A DNA stretch of 64,000 nt from Petunia secreta (GCA_029990175.1 JARKIP010000011.1:124001-188000), one strand, 5' to 3'; positions 1 to 11,608 are shown, counted from the stretch's first letter. Notes: generated by a model not told the origin, from the sequence alone. Made by a program: numbers and translations.

Positions 1-201
1 TCTATAACAAATATAGAAATACTTCACAAGAATAATACAATAAGCATTAATTCTAAAATTTATGCAAGTACACATACTCATATGCATATAATGTCACACA
101 ACATAAATACACAAATTAATTGCATCTTGCGATAGTATTTTTGTAACACATACGAAAAAAATTAAAAGTAGGGACTCACCACAATTATATATACACACAT
201 G
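1..201. other. Left flank, no gene seen
   Basis: AT-rich sequence up to the target duplication of the first retroelement. No reading frame, RNA gene or repeat boundary is recognisable. Confidence 0.6.
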
Positions 202-206
202 TATAG

Positions 207-755
207 TGTATTGGGTAAAAATTCCACCGCCTCGGTGTAAGGGCTCGAGCTACGGAACAGTCAAATCTTACGAAGGCATCCTCCCTAGGGGAATGAGTCT
301 TCAGCACCGCCTTGGGAAGAATCCAATTAAGATTAGGAATAAGCGATATGGTGACCCCTCGAGGAGTTGAAACACCTCGGAAAACGAGGCCTAGTCTTCT
401 GTACTAGTCGACCGTTGCTTTGACATTTAAGGAGAAGATCATGAGCTGACCACAATTAAGTATGGAGTAATGGCCATAAAGTCATAATTATTATAGCTAT
501 AACGTTTTTATTTTCCTTGATTATAAATAGGACTCATTTGTAATCAAGCAGGGCATCCAGAAAGACAATACTTGACTTATATTTTTACGCTTTGTCTCGT
601 TTAAACAGTTGATTCTTTCCTTGTATCGTTTTATTTTCAAGCATCTGTCTCGTTTAAATTGGATCCCAACCTAAGCTCGACTTCAATACAAGCAAATTAC
701 CAATAAAATCCAAAATAAATTCGATTTGTTGACCTATCCCGATTTAGGCCAGATA
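207..755 (+). repeat. 5' LTR of the first Tat element
   Basis: Starts with TG directly after TATAG and matches 8264-8812 along its whole length. It contains a TATA-like stretch near 524 (TATAAATAG), the probable core promoter, and short polypurine and CT-rich blocks also present in the partner. The terminal CA of the 3' copy is degraded to ATA here. The copies differ at many scattered sites, so the insertion is not recent. Confidence 0.92.
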
Positions 756-778
756 ATTGGCGCTGTCTGTAGAGAATT
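756..778 (+). other. Primer binding site
   Basis: Directly after the 5' LTR lies TGGCGCTGTCTGTAGAGAAT (758 onward), which resembles the TGGCGCCGTCTGTGGGAA-type primer sites usual in plant Tat elements. Which tRNA it pairs with was not determined. Confidence 0.7.
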
Positions 779-789
779 GGTAATAACGT

Positions 790-1677
790 TTGTTCCAAGG
801 ACGAGGTTTTGCAGATCTTGGTAAGACTTCAATGACCCTGATGTCACAGAAATCTGCAAACGTCACAACCGGCGGCATAGAAGTAAATGACATCAGCTTT
901 TCCTCGGTGCGGAAGGTCGCAAAATTCTCAACCGGCACAGAAAGAAGAAGCCAAATTAAAAGGGGCGACAATGAAATCACTTTTGACGAGGAAGATTATC
1001 ACGAGGTAATGATCCTCATCAAGAAGCTCTGGTTATTACCTTAAGAGTTAACGACTCAGACGTAAAATGGGTCTTAATAGACCCTGGAAGTTCTGTAAAC
1101 ATCATCAATCATAGAGCTATTGAACAAATAAGGCTAAAGGACCTCATCGTCCCGAAGGTAACCACTTTAGCAGGATTCAATAACTCCGTAGAAAGAACCC
1201 TAGGGGAGATCACCCTCGTGACTGCCGCCGAGGGAGTTGGCAAGGAGACGACCTTCCAAATAATGAATGAGGATATAGCATACAACGCCATCCTTGGGAG
1301 ACCTTGGATTCACGAAATGGAGGCCGTACCATCAACTCTCCATCAAGTAATTAAGTTTCCCACCCCGTGGGGAGTTTGAGCAATTCGAAGTGACCAGTTA
1401 GCGGCTCGAAAATGTTATTCAGTCGATGTAAAAAATAGAAACACCCCGATAGGGCACTCGAAGTCACAACCAAGTGGCTCGGAGCCCCATAAAGAGGAGA
1501 GGTCGATCCAAAAGGTAGTTTCCCTAAAGCAAGAAGAGAAGATCCCAACTTTCATTCAAAAGCGTCGAAAGCAAAAGGCCGAGGACTCAACGGTGGACAA
1601 GCTAGAATCTCATGCCCTGTTAGAAGAATTGCCAAAAAGGAAAATATTCGTGGGTTCGTAGCTGGACGCCGAATCTT
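790..1677 (+). pseudogene. Gag C-terminal linker and aspartic protease remnant
   Basis: The first readable part (790-1044) is the gag/protease linker of Tat elements, recognisable by TGGIEVNDISF. After a frame change near 1020 the protease reads on with LIDPGSSVNII around 1075-1110, where the usual active site is D-T/A-G-S; here it is D-P-G-S. The flap region and the typical ILGRPWIHEMEAVPS block follow at 1290-1335. In-frame stops interrupt it near 1376 and 1660. The N-terminal gag domain and zinc knuckle are absent, so this is a fusion left by a deletion rather than a gene start. Confidence 0.8.
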
Positions 1678-2997
1678 AAAAAGCTCTCATCGAATTATTA
1701 AAATCCAACGATGATTGCTTTGCTTGGTCTCACGCAGATATGGTGGGGATCGAACCCGAGATTATGATGCAGAAGCTGAATGTCGATCCCAACCATCGCC
1801 TGATGAAACTGAAGAAAAGACCCCATGTCGGGGTCAAGAAAAAAGAAATCCAAGATGAAAACAAAAGGCTGCTCGATAATGGGTTCATAAGAGAAGTCAA
1901 GTACCCAGATTGGCTCGCTAATTTGGTAGTGATACCCAAGAAAAATGGCATATGGAGGATGTCTGTCGACTATACTGATTTGAATAAAGCTTGCCCCAAA
2001 GACTCTTACCCTCTACCCCAAATAGATAGGTTAATAGACTCCACGATTAGACACAAACTCTTAACCTTTTCGGATGCGTATTCAGGGTATAATCAGATCC
2101 TGATGGACCCCAATGATGAAGAAAAAACCTCTTTTATCACGGATGAAAGAACTTATTGCCACAAGGTGATGCCCTTTGGTCTCAAAAATGCTGGAGCAAC
2201 TTATCAGAGGTTGGTGTGTCAAATTTTCAAGGACTACATAGGGAAAATGATGGAAGCATATATCGACGATATGTTGGTAAAATCGATCCAGCTGTAAGAT
2301 CATTTGAAACAACTAAAGCAGGCCTTTGAAATTTTGAGACAATATTGCATGAAGCTTAACCCTGAAAAGTGTGCTTTTGGGGTTAGCTCGGGCAAATTCC
2401 TAGGATTTATTGTCTCAAAGAGAGGTATTGAGGTGAATCCTGACAAAATCAAGGCTATACAAGAAATTCTCGAGGACTTCTCAAGCCCGAAGGAAGTCCA
2501 ATGTTTAACTGGGCGATTAGCCACCTTGAGTCGATTCATTTCAAGGTCATCCATGCGGTGCCACAAGTTCTTTTCTGTCTTGAAGAAGAACACTTCCTTT
2601 GAACGGGCTCCCGAGTGCTGGGAGGCTTTGAAGGAGTTGAAACGTTATTTGGCCAACGCCCCGTTGTTGGCCAAACCAAAAGAAACTTTGTTGGTTTACT
2701 TAGCTATCTCCGAGGTGTCAGTTAGCGCAGTTCTGGTTTGGGAGGAAGAGGGAAAGCAACAACCCATATACTATGTTAGCAAAGTTCTCCTCGACACCGT
2801 AACAAGGTATCACCATTTAGAAAAATTAGCACTTGCATTAATCATTACCGCTCGAAAATTGCGCCCCTATTTCCAATGCCATCCCATAGCCGTGGCAACA
2901 ACTTTCCCCTTAAGAAATATATTGCATAAGCCAGCGTTGTCCGAAAGGTTATCTAGTGGGCAGTCGAGCTAAGCGAGTATGACATCATATATCAACC
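1678..2997 (+). pseudogene. Gypsy reverse transcriptase and first RNase H, broken
   Basis: The first frame (1740-2294) holds the RT fingers and palm: KYPDWLANLVVIPKKNG, then VDYTDLNKACPKDSYPLP, the VMPFGLKNAGATYQRL block, and the catalytic YIDDM near 2257. A TAA at 2295-2297 interrupts the same frame, which resumes as the thumb and connection domain with NPEKCAFGV, then an RNase H with the YYVSKVL block to about 2955. There one missing base shifts the frame and ends it at 2972. In the intact family this is one polyprotein that copies the element's RNA in cytoplasmic particles. Confidence 0.9.
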
Positions 2998-3600
2998 TCG
3001 CACAGCCATAAAATCTCAAGTGCTAGCTGATTTCGTAGCTGATTTTAGTGTTAAACTACTTCCCAAGGTAGAGAAAGAGAGCCTAATTTCAAAGGATCCC
3101 ACTCCTGGGGTATGGGAGCTTACACTGATGGAAGCTCGGAATAGTGCTCGTAGCCCCCACAGAGGAAGAACTAAGGCACTCAATGAAATCTGAGAAGTTA
3201 ACCAACAATGAAACTGAATACGAGGCCGCCATAACAGGATTGAAACTAGCTAAAAAAATAGGAGTTGAGAATATAGAACTAAGGTGTGACTCACAACTGG
3301 TGGTGAATCAAGTCCTCATTGAATATACGGCTCGAGAGCCCAGGATAAAGCAATTCGTGGTAAGAATGGAGCAAGCGCTCGACGCCTTTCAAGAATGGAA
3401 GGTCATGCAGATACCACGAGAAGAAAACGCCGAGGCCGATGCTCTGGCAAATTTGGCCTCAGTGGTGAAAACAGGTGACTCGGGGACTGATGCCACAGTT
3501 AGGATTTTTACGTCAACCATGGATAAGATGAAGCTGGAAGTAAATATGGTGAATCGACACTGGGATTGGGGAAAAAAGTTCATTTCCTACCTAAAGTCGG
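2998..3600 (+). pseudogene. Second (archaeal-type) RNase H
   Basis: An additional RNase H follows the usual one, as is typical of the Tat lineage. Its first catalytic segment (tyr-thr-asp-gly-ser) can be read near 3120 but out of frame with what follows. From 3144 the frame is open: NNETEYEAAITGL supplies the glutamate, ELRCDSQLVVNQ the second aspartate, and REENAEADALANLAS the C-terminal aspartate. Frameshifts around 3115-3140 disable it. Confidence 0.8.
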
Positions 3601-4911
3601 GAACTCTACCACCAGACAAAAGGGAAACAACGAAATTCCAGAAGCAGGCAGTCCCTTACACGATGATATATGGACAATTGTACAAAAAACTTTATGGCGG
3701 CACGATGGCCAAGTGTCTAGGCCCAAGGAAATATGAATATGTGATGAAGGAAGTACATAAAGGAACGTGTGGTAATCATTCTGGAGCAAAAGCCCTTGTG
3801 CGAAAACTTCTCTGAGCTGGCTATTATTGGCCCGAAGTGAGCGAGCATGCTAGGGTGTTTATTAGGAATTGCGATAAATGTCAAAGGCATGCTTCCATGA
3901 TTCACCAACAGGCCAATTATTTGCATTCGGTGGTTTCACCATGGTCCTTCATGAAGTGGGGAATGGATATCATAGGGCCATTCCCCAAAGCGAAGGGAAG
4001 CATCAAATACATCGTCGTGTTCACTGATTATTTTTCCAAATGGATCAAAGCAGGAGTTTTTGCTAGAATCAGGCAAAAAGAAGTCATCGAATTCATATAG
4101 AAGAATATTATATGCGGATTTGGAGTTCCAAGGGAGATTACCTGTGATAATGGTACACAGTTCGTTGGTTCGGAGGTCACAACTTTCTTCGCAAAATGGG
4201 TAATCAAAAGGGTAACTTCAACACCCTATCACCCCAGTGCCAATGGTCAAGCTGAATCATCCAACAGAATAATCTTCGATAATTTCAAAAAGAGAATGGA
4301 CAAAGCCAAAGGCTCGTGGCTCGATGAGTTACCAGAAGTATTATGGGCAATGAGGACAACAGAGAAGAATAGTACTGGCGAAACACCATTTTCCCTCGTT
4401 TATGGAGTAGATTCACTAATCCCTTTCGAGGTTGGTGAACCAAGACTTCGCTATTCTCATTCAAACGAGGAGGCTAATCAAAAAGCTCTACGAGTGGAAC
4501 TGGATCTGCTCGAAGGACGAAGGGAGATGGCTTTGGTTCGGTTGACAGCTCAAAAACGGAAAATCGAGGCCTACTTAAATAGCCAAGTTGAGATAATTCA
4601 AGGTTGGCGACTATGTTTTGAGGGCCTCGAATCAAAAAACCAAAGAGAAAAATGCAGGAAAATTGGTCACTAATTGGGAGGGCCCCTACCGAGTAAAAGC
4701 AATCATATGGAAAGAATCCTATCAACTGGAAAATCTTGAAGGGAAACAAGAACCTTTATATTGGAACATATCCAACTTAAGAGGTACTACTTCAAACATC
4801 GATGGAAAATTAGCCCCGAAGTCAACAGTGCTCGAGTCCCCATCCTTCACACTCAACCACTGGGGGTGTAGGGGAATGAGATCAGTCTGCAATCGACTCG
4901 TAGACTCGTAG
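3601..4911 (+). pseudogene. Gypsy integrase, broken
   Basis: The N-terminal HHCC zinc domain spans about 3740-3900: H-x-x-x-CGNHSG, then CDKCQRHA. The core follows with WGMDIIGPFPKAKG (first Asp, near 3965), CDNGTQFVG (second Asp, near 4145) and TPYHPSANGQAESSN (Glu, near 4255). The C-terminal part runs to about 4800. In-frame stops sit at 3814 (TGA), 4098 (TAG) and 4671 (TAA), and a frameshift lies near 4610. No chromodomain is visible, as expected for a Tat element. Confidence 0.9.
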
Positions 4912-5338
4912 CTTAGATTCTTCGAAAAATAACCCAAACTCGGGGACTCAAACCCAAACCCGAGGACGCAACCTGAAAATTGCCAGAGGCCCGGTTGAAA
5001 TATGCTCGGTTACTCATACTCGTTGCCTCAAACGACTTTTGTAAATAAATTATGCCTAAATGTACTAGTAGGCTCTATGTAAACTGGCTCAATTTCTATC
5101 AATGGAATAAAAATCGATTTTCATCTTTTTATCCATTAAAGCTTTAGCCTCCACTCGAAGGCGAGACGTCGTCCTAAGCTAGCTCTTTAATACACTTAAA
5201 GTCTTGCAAGCAAGCAAAAGTCGAAAAAGATATTGAAACAATTGAATCCAACATTCATATATTCACAAGGCTCGAAGGCCAGAGTAATTACAACGAAATG
5301 GCTCGGAGGCCCAAAAACGAAAACAAACGAGCAATCTC

Positions 5339-7936
5339 TTACTCAGACCCACAATTACTACCCGAAGCATCTCTTTCAGATGAGCTATCGCTGCTCGAAG
5401 GAAGTTGATCCAAAAATTTCTGAGCCGCAGCGACATCTACCTTAGCCTTGGCAATCTCATCATCCAAACTAATCCCCTTCTTACATTGTTCGAGAGTCCT
5501 CAACTTGGTCTGGATGATTGCCTAATTTCTATCAACCTTTGCTCGGGTAGCTCTCAAGTCCAACTAGCTGAACCAGGATTTAAGCTTAGAAGAGGAGGCT
5601 GGTCTTCTACCCCGAAAGCTCTTCACTTCGGCTTCAAGAACCTTGTTCTTAGCCTCAACCACATCCATCTTCGAGGTGAGCAACAAAGATCTCTCATCGA
5701 ATTGCTCGATCAACTTTCTGATCGCTGCCTCTGCTGCACCAGCCTGCTTCTGAAGTTCAGCTCGATGAATCTCTTCTTGAGACCCTCTCTCGGCCAAAAG
5801 ATTGGTAACTTCACTATGAGCCTGAGAGAGTTCAGTGCCTAATTGCTCGACTTCTTTTTGAGTTCGACCCAAATAAGCCTCTGAGCAAGAGAGCTGCTTT
5901 TTGAGCTCACAAACACGAGCCTCGAGCACATTCCTCCTACGATCCCACTCATCCCTTACCTGTCGAAGTTGCGTTGTTCGTTGGGCTTCGATTTCAGCCG
6001 CCTTCATGGCATAGACGTAGCCCTACAACTAAGGGGAAGGAATAAAAAACAGGAAAAATGATTAAATCAAAAAAGCAGTTGAGCATGTAAAAAACCTTAC
6101 ATGACTCGCGTGCTGAGGCGAGTAGGGCATCAAATCGTCCGAGGGAATATTCTTGAGACGATCATTCTCCAAAGGCCTGAGAAACCCCTTGCAACTAATG
6201 GCAACTCCCACGCTGTCAACTATTAGACAAACATCTATTGGAACTGGTATTCGCCTAATCTCTTGGGAAAGGTTTGCCTTAGCCAAGGTTGGAACAGTGC
6301 TCGCCTGCCTCGCAGATGATGTCGCCTCGACAGATCTGGCAATCGCCTCGGCAGGCTTCGCCCCGCCAGATTCCAACCCTTCACGAACCTTGTCAACTAC
6401 TTGACTTGGTTCCTTTACTCTTGTCGCCTCGGCCACACTTTGAACAAAGACATTGTCTGGTTCATCGATTAGTCTTCTTCAAGGAACCGTGGGAAAATCA
6501 CCTCGAGGGACTTTAGCCTTAGCTGGCTTCTTCGGTGTATCGCCTTTTCTTTTCGAACCTGAGAAGAAGGAAACACATTATTCAAAGGAAAAGAAAAGGG
6601 AGAAGTACGAAAAATAGACAAAAAGTACCTCTCGGGGCCTGAGTAAGAGTCTGGACAGAATCCTCGATGAAATGCAAATTGGCTTCGGCATCAGGGACCT
6701 CGACGACCTCCGCTCGTCTTCCCTGCTTCTTCTTCTTCATCTTCTTATTCCTTCTTGTCTTCCTCCTTTTCCGTCTCGTTAGGCAACTCATTGAAATTTG
6801 AAAAAGACAAAAGAGGTAAAATCAAGAAAAGACGCACCAAGAAAAAGGAGTACCAAATTTGGAAACAGACTAACCCAGTCGCTTGCCCGACCACTTATTT
6901 TTCGCATGAACGGTTAATACCATCCAATTCCTTTGCAGCCTTCCCTCAGCATTGATTATGGCTTGCACCGAAGCCTCCAAATTCTTGAGGGGATTGATTG
7001 GAGGTTTCCTTGCTAAAAATACGACTAAGAGTTAGTTTTCCCACATTTGCTTAAAGCCAAGTAAAAAATAAAAACCGGAAGAAGACTTACGTGTCATGTT
7101 CCACGCCTTGGGGAACCCAGGCTCGGCGGAAAGAGAAGAAGTGGGAAGGAGGACAAACCAATCACACCAGCTTCGATCCTCGGTATCGTCGCTCTTGGTA
7201 ATAAAAACTGACCTCGCTTATTTAACTGCACAACCCCATCTTTTTGCAGAGAAGGAGAAAACAAAGAGATCAGATAGTCATACTCAAACGTAACTCCAGC
7301 TTTACGACTAATATAGTAGAGGCATTGAATGACCCTCCAGAAGTCGGGGCCGAGCTGAGCCGAGCAGACGTTGTGCAACCTACAAAAGGTTTCTGTTACG
7401 GGGTGAAGAGAAAGGGAAAAGCCTATCAAAAATGGATAAGTGTAAATGAAAGATTGCCCCAAGACATTATTGCACGTGCGCTGCTCGGGGGTAGGAATCG
7501 AGATCGAGACCTCGGGGCCCCAGTTACACTCCTCCTGAATTAAAGTAATATGTTCCTCCGAAGCAAGGCTCGAGGAAAGCTGAACAGGGAGATTCCTTCT
7601 CCTCCTAATGTCTGAGGCCGCTTGTCCCCTCATCCTAAAATCCTTGCTAGAAGCAAACCACCTTGGAATAACCCATTGAGGTTTGAGCCCCCCCCGGTAA
7701 GCATGTTTCTTTTTCTTCTTCTTTGGGGGCGAGGTCTCAACTACCTCATCATCATCACCATCAACGGCCTCTCCAGTCGCCACCTCATCATCACCGATGG
7801 AAGGTTCTTGGATGGAGGCACTAGGACTATCGTCTGAGCGAGAAAAAGTTGATAATGGGGGAGAATTCAGCAAATCCTCAGTTGATGCCAAAGTATTAGC
7901 ATCAACGATGTCCTCACGATGGAAAGAGGAAGACAT
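5339..7936 (-). pseudogene. Antisense spliced gene of the Tat element (gypsy-type transposon domain plus coiled coil)
   Basis: Reading the minus strand from ATG at 7936, five exons can be traced: 7936-7091, 7012-6875, about 6795-6629, 6558-6101 and 6028-5339, with donors GTAAGT (7090), GTTAGT (6874), GTACTT (6628) and GTAAGG (6100), and acceptors ending in AG at 7013, 6559 and 6029. Exon 1 encodes an acidic leader, a lysine run, then a globular part resembling the Pfam family called putative gypsy type transposon (PF04195, recalled, not searched). Exon 4 is Ala/Pro/Glu-rich. Exon 5 is a long coiled coil ending in an acidic serine-rich tail. Such additional antisense ORFs are known in Tat elements; their role is unknown. 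This copy is dead: a frameshift near 7220, stops near 6490, 6024 and 5565, and a damaged acceptor before exon 3. Confidence 0.75.
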
Positions 7937-8242
7937 GGTAAAATTCTTTAAAAGTGAAAAATAGGTTGGAAAATGTAAATAGATTCAAGAAGAATTGTGA
8001 AACGATGAGGGCAATGACAAAAAGTGGCCAATTTATAGCAAGGCACAAGTGGATCAAAACGCCATGATGACAGTTACATAGGGAAGACCAAACGAAAAGT
8101 CATAGCCGTTCAGAACTAAGCCATGTGCAAAGGATGAGACATTGAAGCGATGTTCGCCTTTTCAAATTTCCTGGCCAAAAATACGCCACGTCACTCTCCC
8201 GCCTGAACTCAATTCCACCCCTCAGAAAATTTTGACAATTGT

Positions 8243-8263
8243 CCAAAGGGTGGGGGGACTATC
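8243..8263 (+). other. Polypurine tract
   Basis: The purine-rich AAAGGGTGGGGGGA lies directly before the 3' LTR and is the expected primer for plus-strand DNA synthesis. Confidence 0.85.
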
Positions 8264-8812
8264 TGTATAAGGTAAAAACTTCACCACCTCGGTGTAAGGG
8301 CTCGAGCCACGGAACAGTCAAATCTTACGAGGGCATCCTCCTGAGAGGAATGAGTCTTCAAAACCGCCTCGGGAGAATCCAATCAAGATTAGGAATAAGC
8401 AATATGGTGATCCCTCGAGGAGTTGAAACACCTCGGCAAACGAGGCCTAGTCTTCTGTAATCGTCGACCGTTGCTCTGACATTTAAGGAGAAGATCATGA
8501 GCTGACCACAATAAAATATGGAGTAATGGCTATAAATTCATAATTATTATAGCTACAACATTATTATTTTTCTTGATTATAAATAGGACTCATTTGTAAT
8601 CAAGCAGGGCATTCAGAAAGACAATACTTGACTTATATTTTTATGCTTTCTCTCGTTTAAACAGTTGATTCTTTCCTTGTCTCATTTTGTTTTCAAGCAT
8701 TCGTTTCGTTTACATTAGATCCCAACCTAAGCTCGACTTTAATACAAGCAAATTATCAATAAAACCCAAAACAAATTTGATTTGTTGTCCGACCCTGATT
8801 CAGGCCAACACA
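8264..8812 (+). repeat. 3' LTR of the first Tat element
   Basis: Matches 207-755 and has the same length. It begins TGTATAAGG after the polypurine tract and ends in CA directly before the target duplication TATAG. Its TATA-like box (near 8580) would make it a potential promoter for downstream sequence. Confidence 0.92.
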
Positions 8813-8817
8813 TATAG

Positions 8818-9736
8818 TTAAGAGTATATGCACTTTTGCACTTGCAAGATTTTCAACCGTAAAGTTTTCATAGAAAACTCTTCTATGATGCAATCAAATC
8901 TCAAAAATTACGTTCTTGTAACATATACAAGAAAATTTTGTATTACAGAAACAATTCTCTAGTCCCTTTGTTTGTTTAAAAAACAAATTATACTACCTTA
9001 TCTTTGCTGAATTATCCGCAAGACCTAACCAAAGGCCGTTGCAATAGAAACTGGAACAATAAGTCTCAGAAATTGCTCACTTCAAATTCTATTAATTTGG
9101 GGTCATAATGAACAGGGGTTTTTTTTTTTTTGGGGGTCTGTTACACTGCCATTTCAGTTGGAAAGGAAGACAATTTAAGGCAAATTAAGTTGATTATAAA
9201 GTATAATAAAAAATACTAACAATCAGGAAAGGACATACTCTTCCAAGAAGTGTTTTATGCCAAGTATCAAAATATCACATAATAACAAAAGTCTTCCTTT
9301 AAAAAATAACCCTCAACTGTAATACTACTTATTGCATACAACGTAGGTCTTTTATCTCGATTTCCATAGTTTAAAAGTTCCTTTAAGATAATGACAAGAA
9401 TAAAAAAAATGGAATGCAAACACGATTTCATTCCTTTCTATTCATGTCTTCAGTGGCATATTTAAGTACCATAGCAGGGTATTAACTACAAGAAGAAATG
9501 ATGGGATTCTATAGCAGAATTAAATCTACTAAACTTAAAGAGAAAAAAGACACTTCCTTTTAAAGTTTCCATGCCTTTCTTCTTTAAATCAGAGTATTCC
9601 AAGAATAACAATATTCATTCATTGTACCCAACTATTTGGGTACTTTTGTGCAAGAATCTGATTATCAAGAAAAAAAAAGAACAAATAGAAAAGCAACATT
9701 CCTTGCATAATTATCCATTCGCTTGAGCATATAAAT
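8818..9736. other. Spacer between two retroelements, no gene seen
   Basis: AT-rich DNA with a T-run followed by G at 9119-9135 and several A/T homopolymers. No conserved frame, RNA gene or element terminus was recognised. Confidence 0.5.
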
Positions 9737-9816
9737 ATCACTGTAAGCATAAAAAATTTGGTGAATTAAATTCATAAGAAATTTGAATTAATTCTTAAAT
9801 TTTAAAAAAATAAAAT

Positions 9817-9876
9817 GCCACGTGTCAAATGACGTGGCACCAAATCAAATGAAATAGTCAATCAAAGCATGCCACG
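9817..9876 (+). promoter_or_regulatory. G-box / ABRE-like cluster in the LTR
   Basis: GCCACGT (9817-9823) and ACGTGGC (9832-9838) form an inverted repeat with an 8-bp loop, giving a CACGTG G-box and an ABRE-like core. A second CACGTG lies near 9873. In the partner LTR the second arm has become ACGCGGC and the later G-box is lost. G-boxes are bound by plant bZIP and bHLH factors, so a stress- or light-responsive LTR promoter is plausible but inferred. Confidence 0.45.
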
Positions 9877-10184
9877 TGTACAAATAATAGGCTTTGTCAA
9901 ATCAAATGAAATCTTATCACAAAGATAAAGGAGATTGGTTTGTAATTCAAAATCAACCAATCAAATTAAAGCAAATCAATTTGGCCTTATTTCAATTCCT
10001 CTATTCCACTACTATAACTAGAGGGGTTCCTAAAGCCAAAAAAGGAGAATTGAAAGAAAGAAAGAAGAAGGAAGATCAAGGAGGAGATCATAAAGAAGGA
10101 CATCAAAGGAGAAGAAGCACATCAAGCACACTGAAGGGCAATCAAATAAGCTCCGAAGGAAAGCTTTCAAAATCTTTTTCTACG

Positions 10185-10330
10185 TCTACGATCTACACCC
10201 CTGTTCAAGTTCAACAACGGAGGCCGTGATCTATGTCCTTGTTCAAGTTCAACAACAGAGGCAACGATCTACGTCCTTGTTCAAGTTCAACAATGGAGGC
10301 CACGATCTACGTCCTTGTTCAAATCCAAAA
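10185..10330 (+). repeat. Minisatellite inside the LTR, about 36 bp x 4
   Basis: Units of the form CGATCTACGTCCTTGTTCAA plus GTTCAACAACGGAGGC repeat four times with small changes. The same array lies in the 3' LTR at about 25350-25495. It falls between the TATA region and the LTR end, so it would be in the transcribed leader. Confidence 0.8.
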
Positions 10331-10733
10331 TCAAAGTTCAAATCAAGATTCGGCGCGCGCGAGTTCAAATCATCTGTTCGTGGCAGTTGAATCTCAAATC
10401 TTGTTTGTGACAGACATCAAAGTGTTCGTGACGCACAACAAATCTAAGATCAAGCTTCTTGAAATCAAATCCAAAGTTCATCAAGTTCAAAATCAAGCTT
10501 TCAAGCCCTTGAATCAAAGTTCATAAGGAGAGGAATCAGAGGACTTCATTTACAAAATTAGTGACACTCTAGAGATTGTAGCCCGCATCTTTTGTTGATA
10601 TCAAATACAATATTTTGTTACACTATTTCTTGTCTTAAATTTTTCAGAATTCAAAATTTGTTGTTACAAATTTGGCACGCCTGGCGAGACCTCTCTACCT
10701 CTCATCTCTTCTCTAAAGTTCAAGAACACCAAG

Positions 10734-11608
10734 ATGGCTACAATAGAAGAACAACTTACAATCTTGACAAAAGCAGTTGAAGACCTGAAATAATACGTGA
10801 AAGATCAAGATGCTCAAATTGCCAAGTTACAATCTATGTTTTATAACAAAGGCGATGAAGAATCAAGCCAAGCACCTATGGAACTTCCTGAAGCAAAGGA
10901 GAAAGGAGAGTCATCTTCAGAAAGTCTACTTCATGTTGATCAATTGAAGGACTTTATATTGGGGGAAATAAAAGATAAAGTGGAGACGCAAGCCAAATCT
11001 TCGCTCACATATGAAAAACCTTACACACAAAGATATGATAACTTGAAGATGCCTGCTGGTTATCGACCTCCAAAGCTTCAGCACTTTGATGGCAAAGAAA
11101 ATCCCAAATAACATGTGGCGCACTTTGTCGAGACGTGCAACAATGCTGGGACTTATGGTGATCATCTCGTCAAGCAGTTCGTTAGATCCCTCAAAGGAAA
11201 TGCTTTCGACTGGTATACGGATCTTGAGCCTAATTCCATTGATAGTTGGGAGCAACTTGAGCAAGAATTTCTTAACCGCTTCTATAGCACAAGGAATATT
11301 GTCAGCATGGTTGAACTTACCAATTCTCGCCAACTGAAGGATGAACCGGTCATCGAATTTATCAATCACTGGAGGAGCTTGAGCCTGAACTACAAAAACC
11401 GCCTTAGTGAAACTTTTTGCATTGAAATGTGCATTCAAGGGATGCATTGGGGCCTCCGCTACATCTTGCAAGGAATAAAGCCTAAATCATTTGAAGAGTT
11501 GGCTACCCGTGCACATGATATAGAATTAAGCATGGCCGCAAGTGGAAATCGAGGTCTGCCTATCTGCAAGCCTCGTAAAGGTGAAGACAAGCACGAAACC
11601 AAGAAAGA
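10734..11608 (+). pseudogene. Gag of the gag-only element, 5' part
   Basis: ATG at 10734 begins a leader with a heptad-like segment, then YTQRYDNLKMPAGYRPPK and the retrotransposon gag core, with NAFDWYTDLEPNSIDSWEQL and FLNRFYSTRNIVSM near 11200-11300. TAA codons at 10789-10791 and 11109-11111 interrupt an otherwise continuous frame. The frame is cut at 11608 by the nested element and resumes at 20102 in the same phase. In an active relative this would be the particle protein that packages the element's RNA. Confidence 0.88.

Larger units (their letters stand above)
202..8817 (+). mobile_element. Tat-lineage Ty3/Gypsy LTR retrotransposon with antisense gene
   Basis: Two LTRs of 549 bp each (207-755 and 8264-8812) enclose plus-strand remnants of gag C-terminus, protease, RT, two RNase H domains and integrase. 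The insertion is bounded by identical 5-bp target duplications, TATAG at 202-206 and 8813-8817. The second, archaeal-type RNase H plus a reverse-oriented extra gene downstream of integrase place it in the Tat group (family knowledge). Most of gag is missing: only about 30 bp separate the primer site from a gag/protease linker. Stops and frameshifts break every plus-strand frame, so it is non-autonomous. LTR boundaries were fixed by matching LTR ends and target duplications. Confidence 0.93.
9742..10668 (+). repeat. 5' LTR of the gag-only element
   Basis: Starts TGTAAGCAT after ATCAC and ends TTGTTACA, the same termini as the copy at 24908-25834. It contains G-box motifs, a proximal block that in the partner reads CTATAAATAGAGG (a TATA box; here CTATAACTAGAGG, so damaged), and four copies of a roughly 36-bp unit near 10185-10330. 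After it, TTTGGCACGCCTGGCGAGAC at 10669-10690 is the likely primer site; its tRNA was not identified. Confidence 0.93.

Noticed and set aside
2082..2593. Minus-strand frames across RT of the first Tat element
   Set aside because: Shadows of the RT frame; they end and begin at random relative to its domains.
10926..11471. 181-codon minus-strand frame opposite gag of the gag-only element
   Set aside because: It is the shadow of the gag frame on the other strand; it has no motif of its own and no splice or promoter signal.
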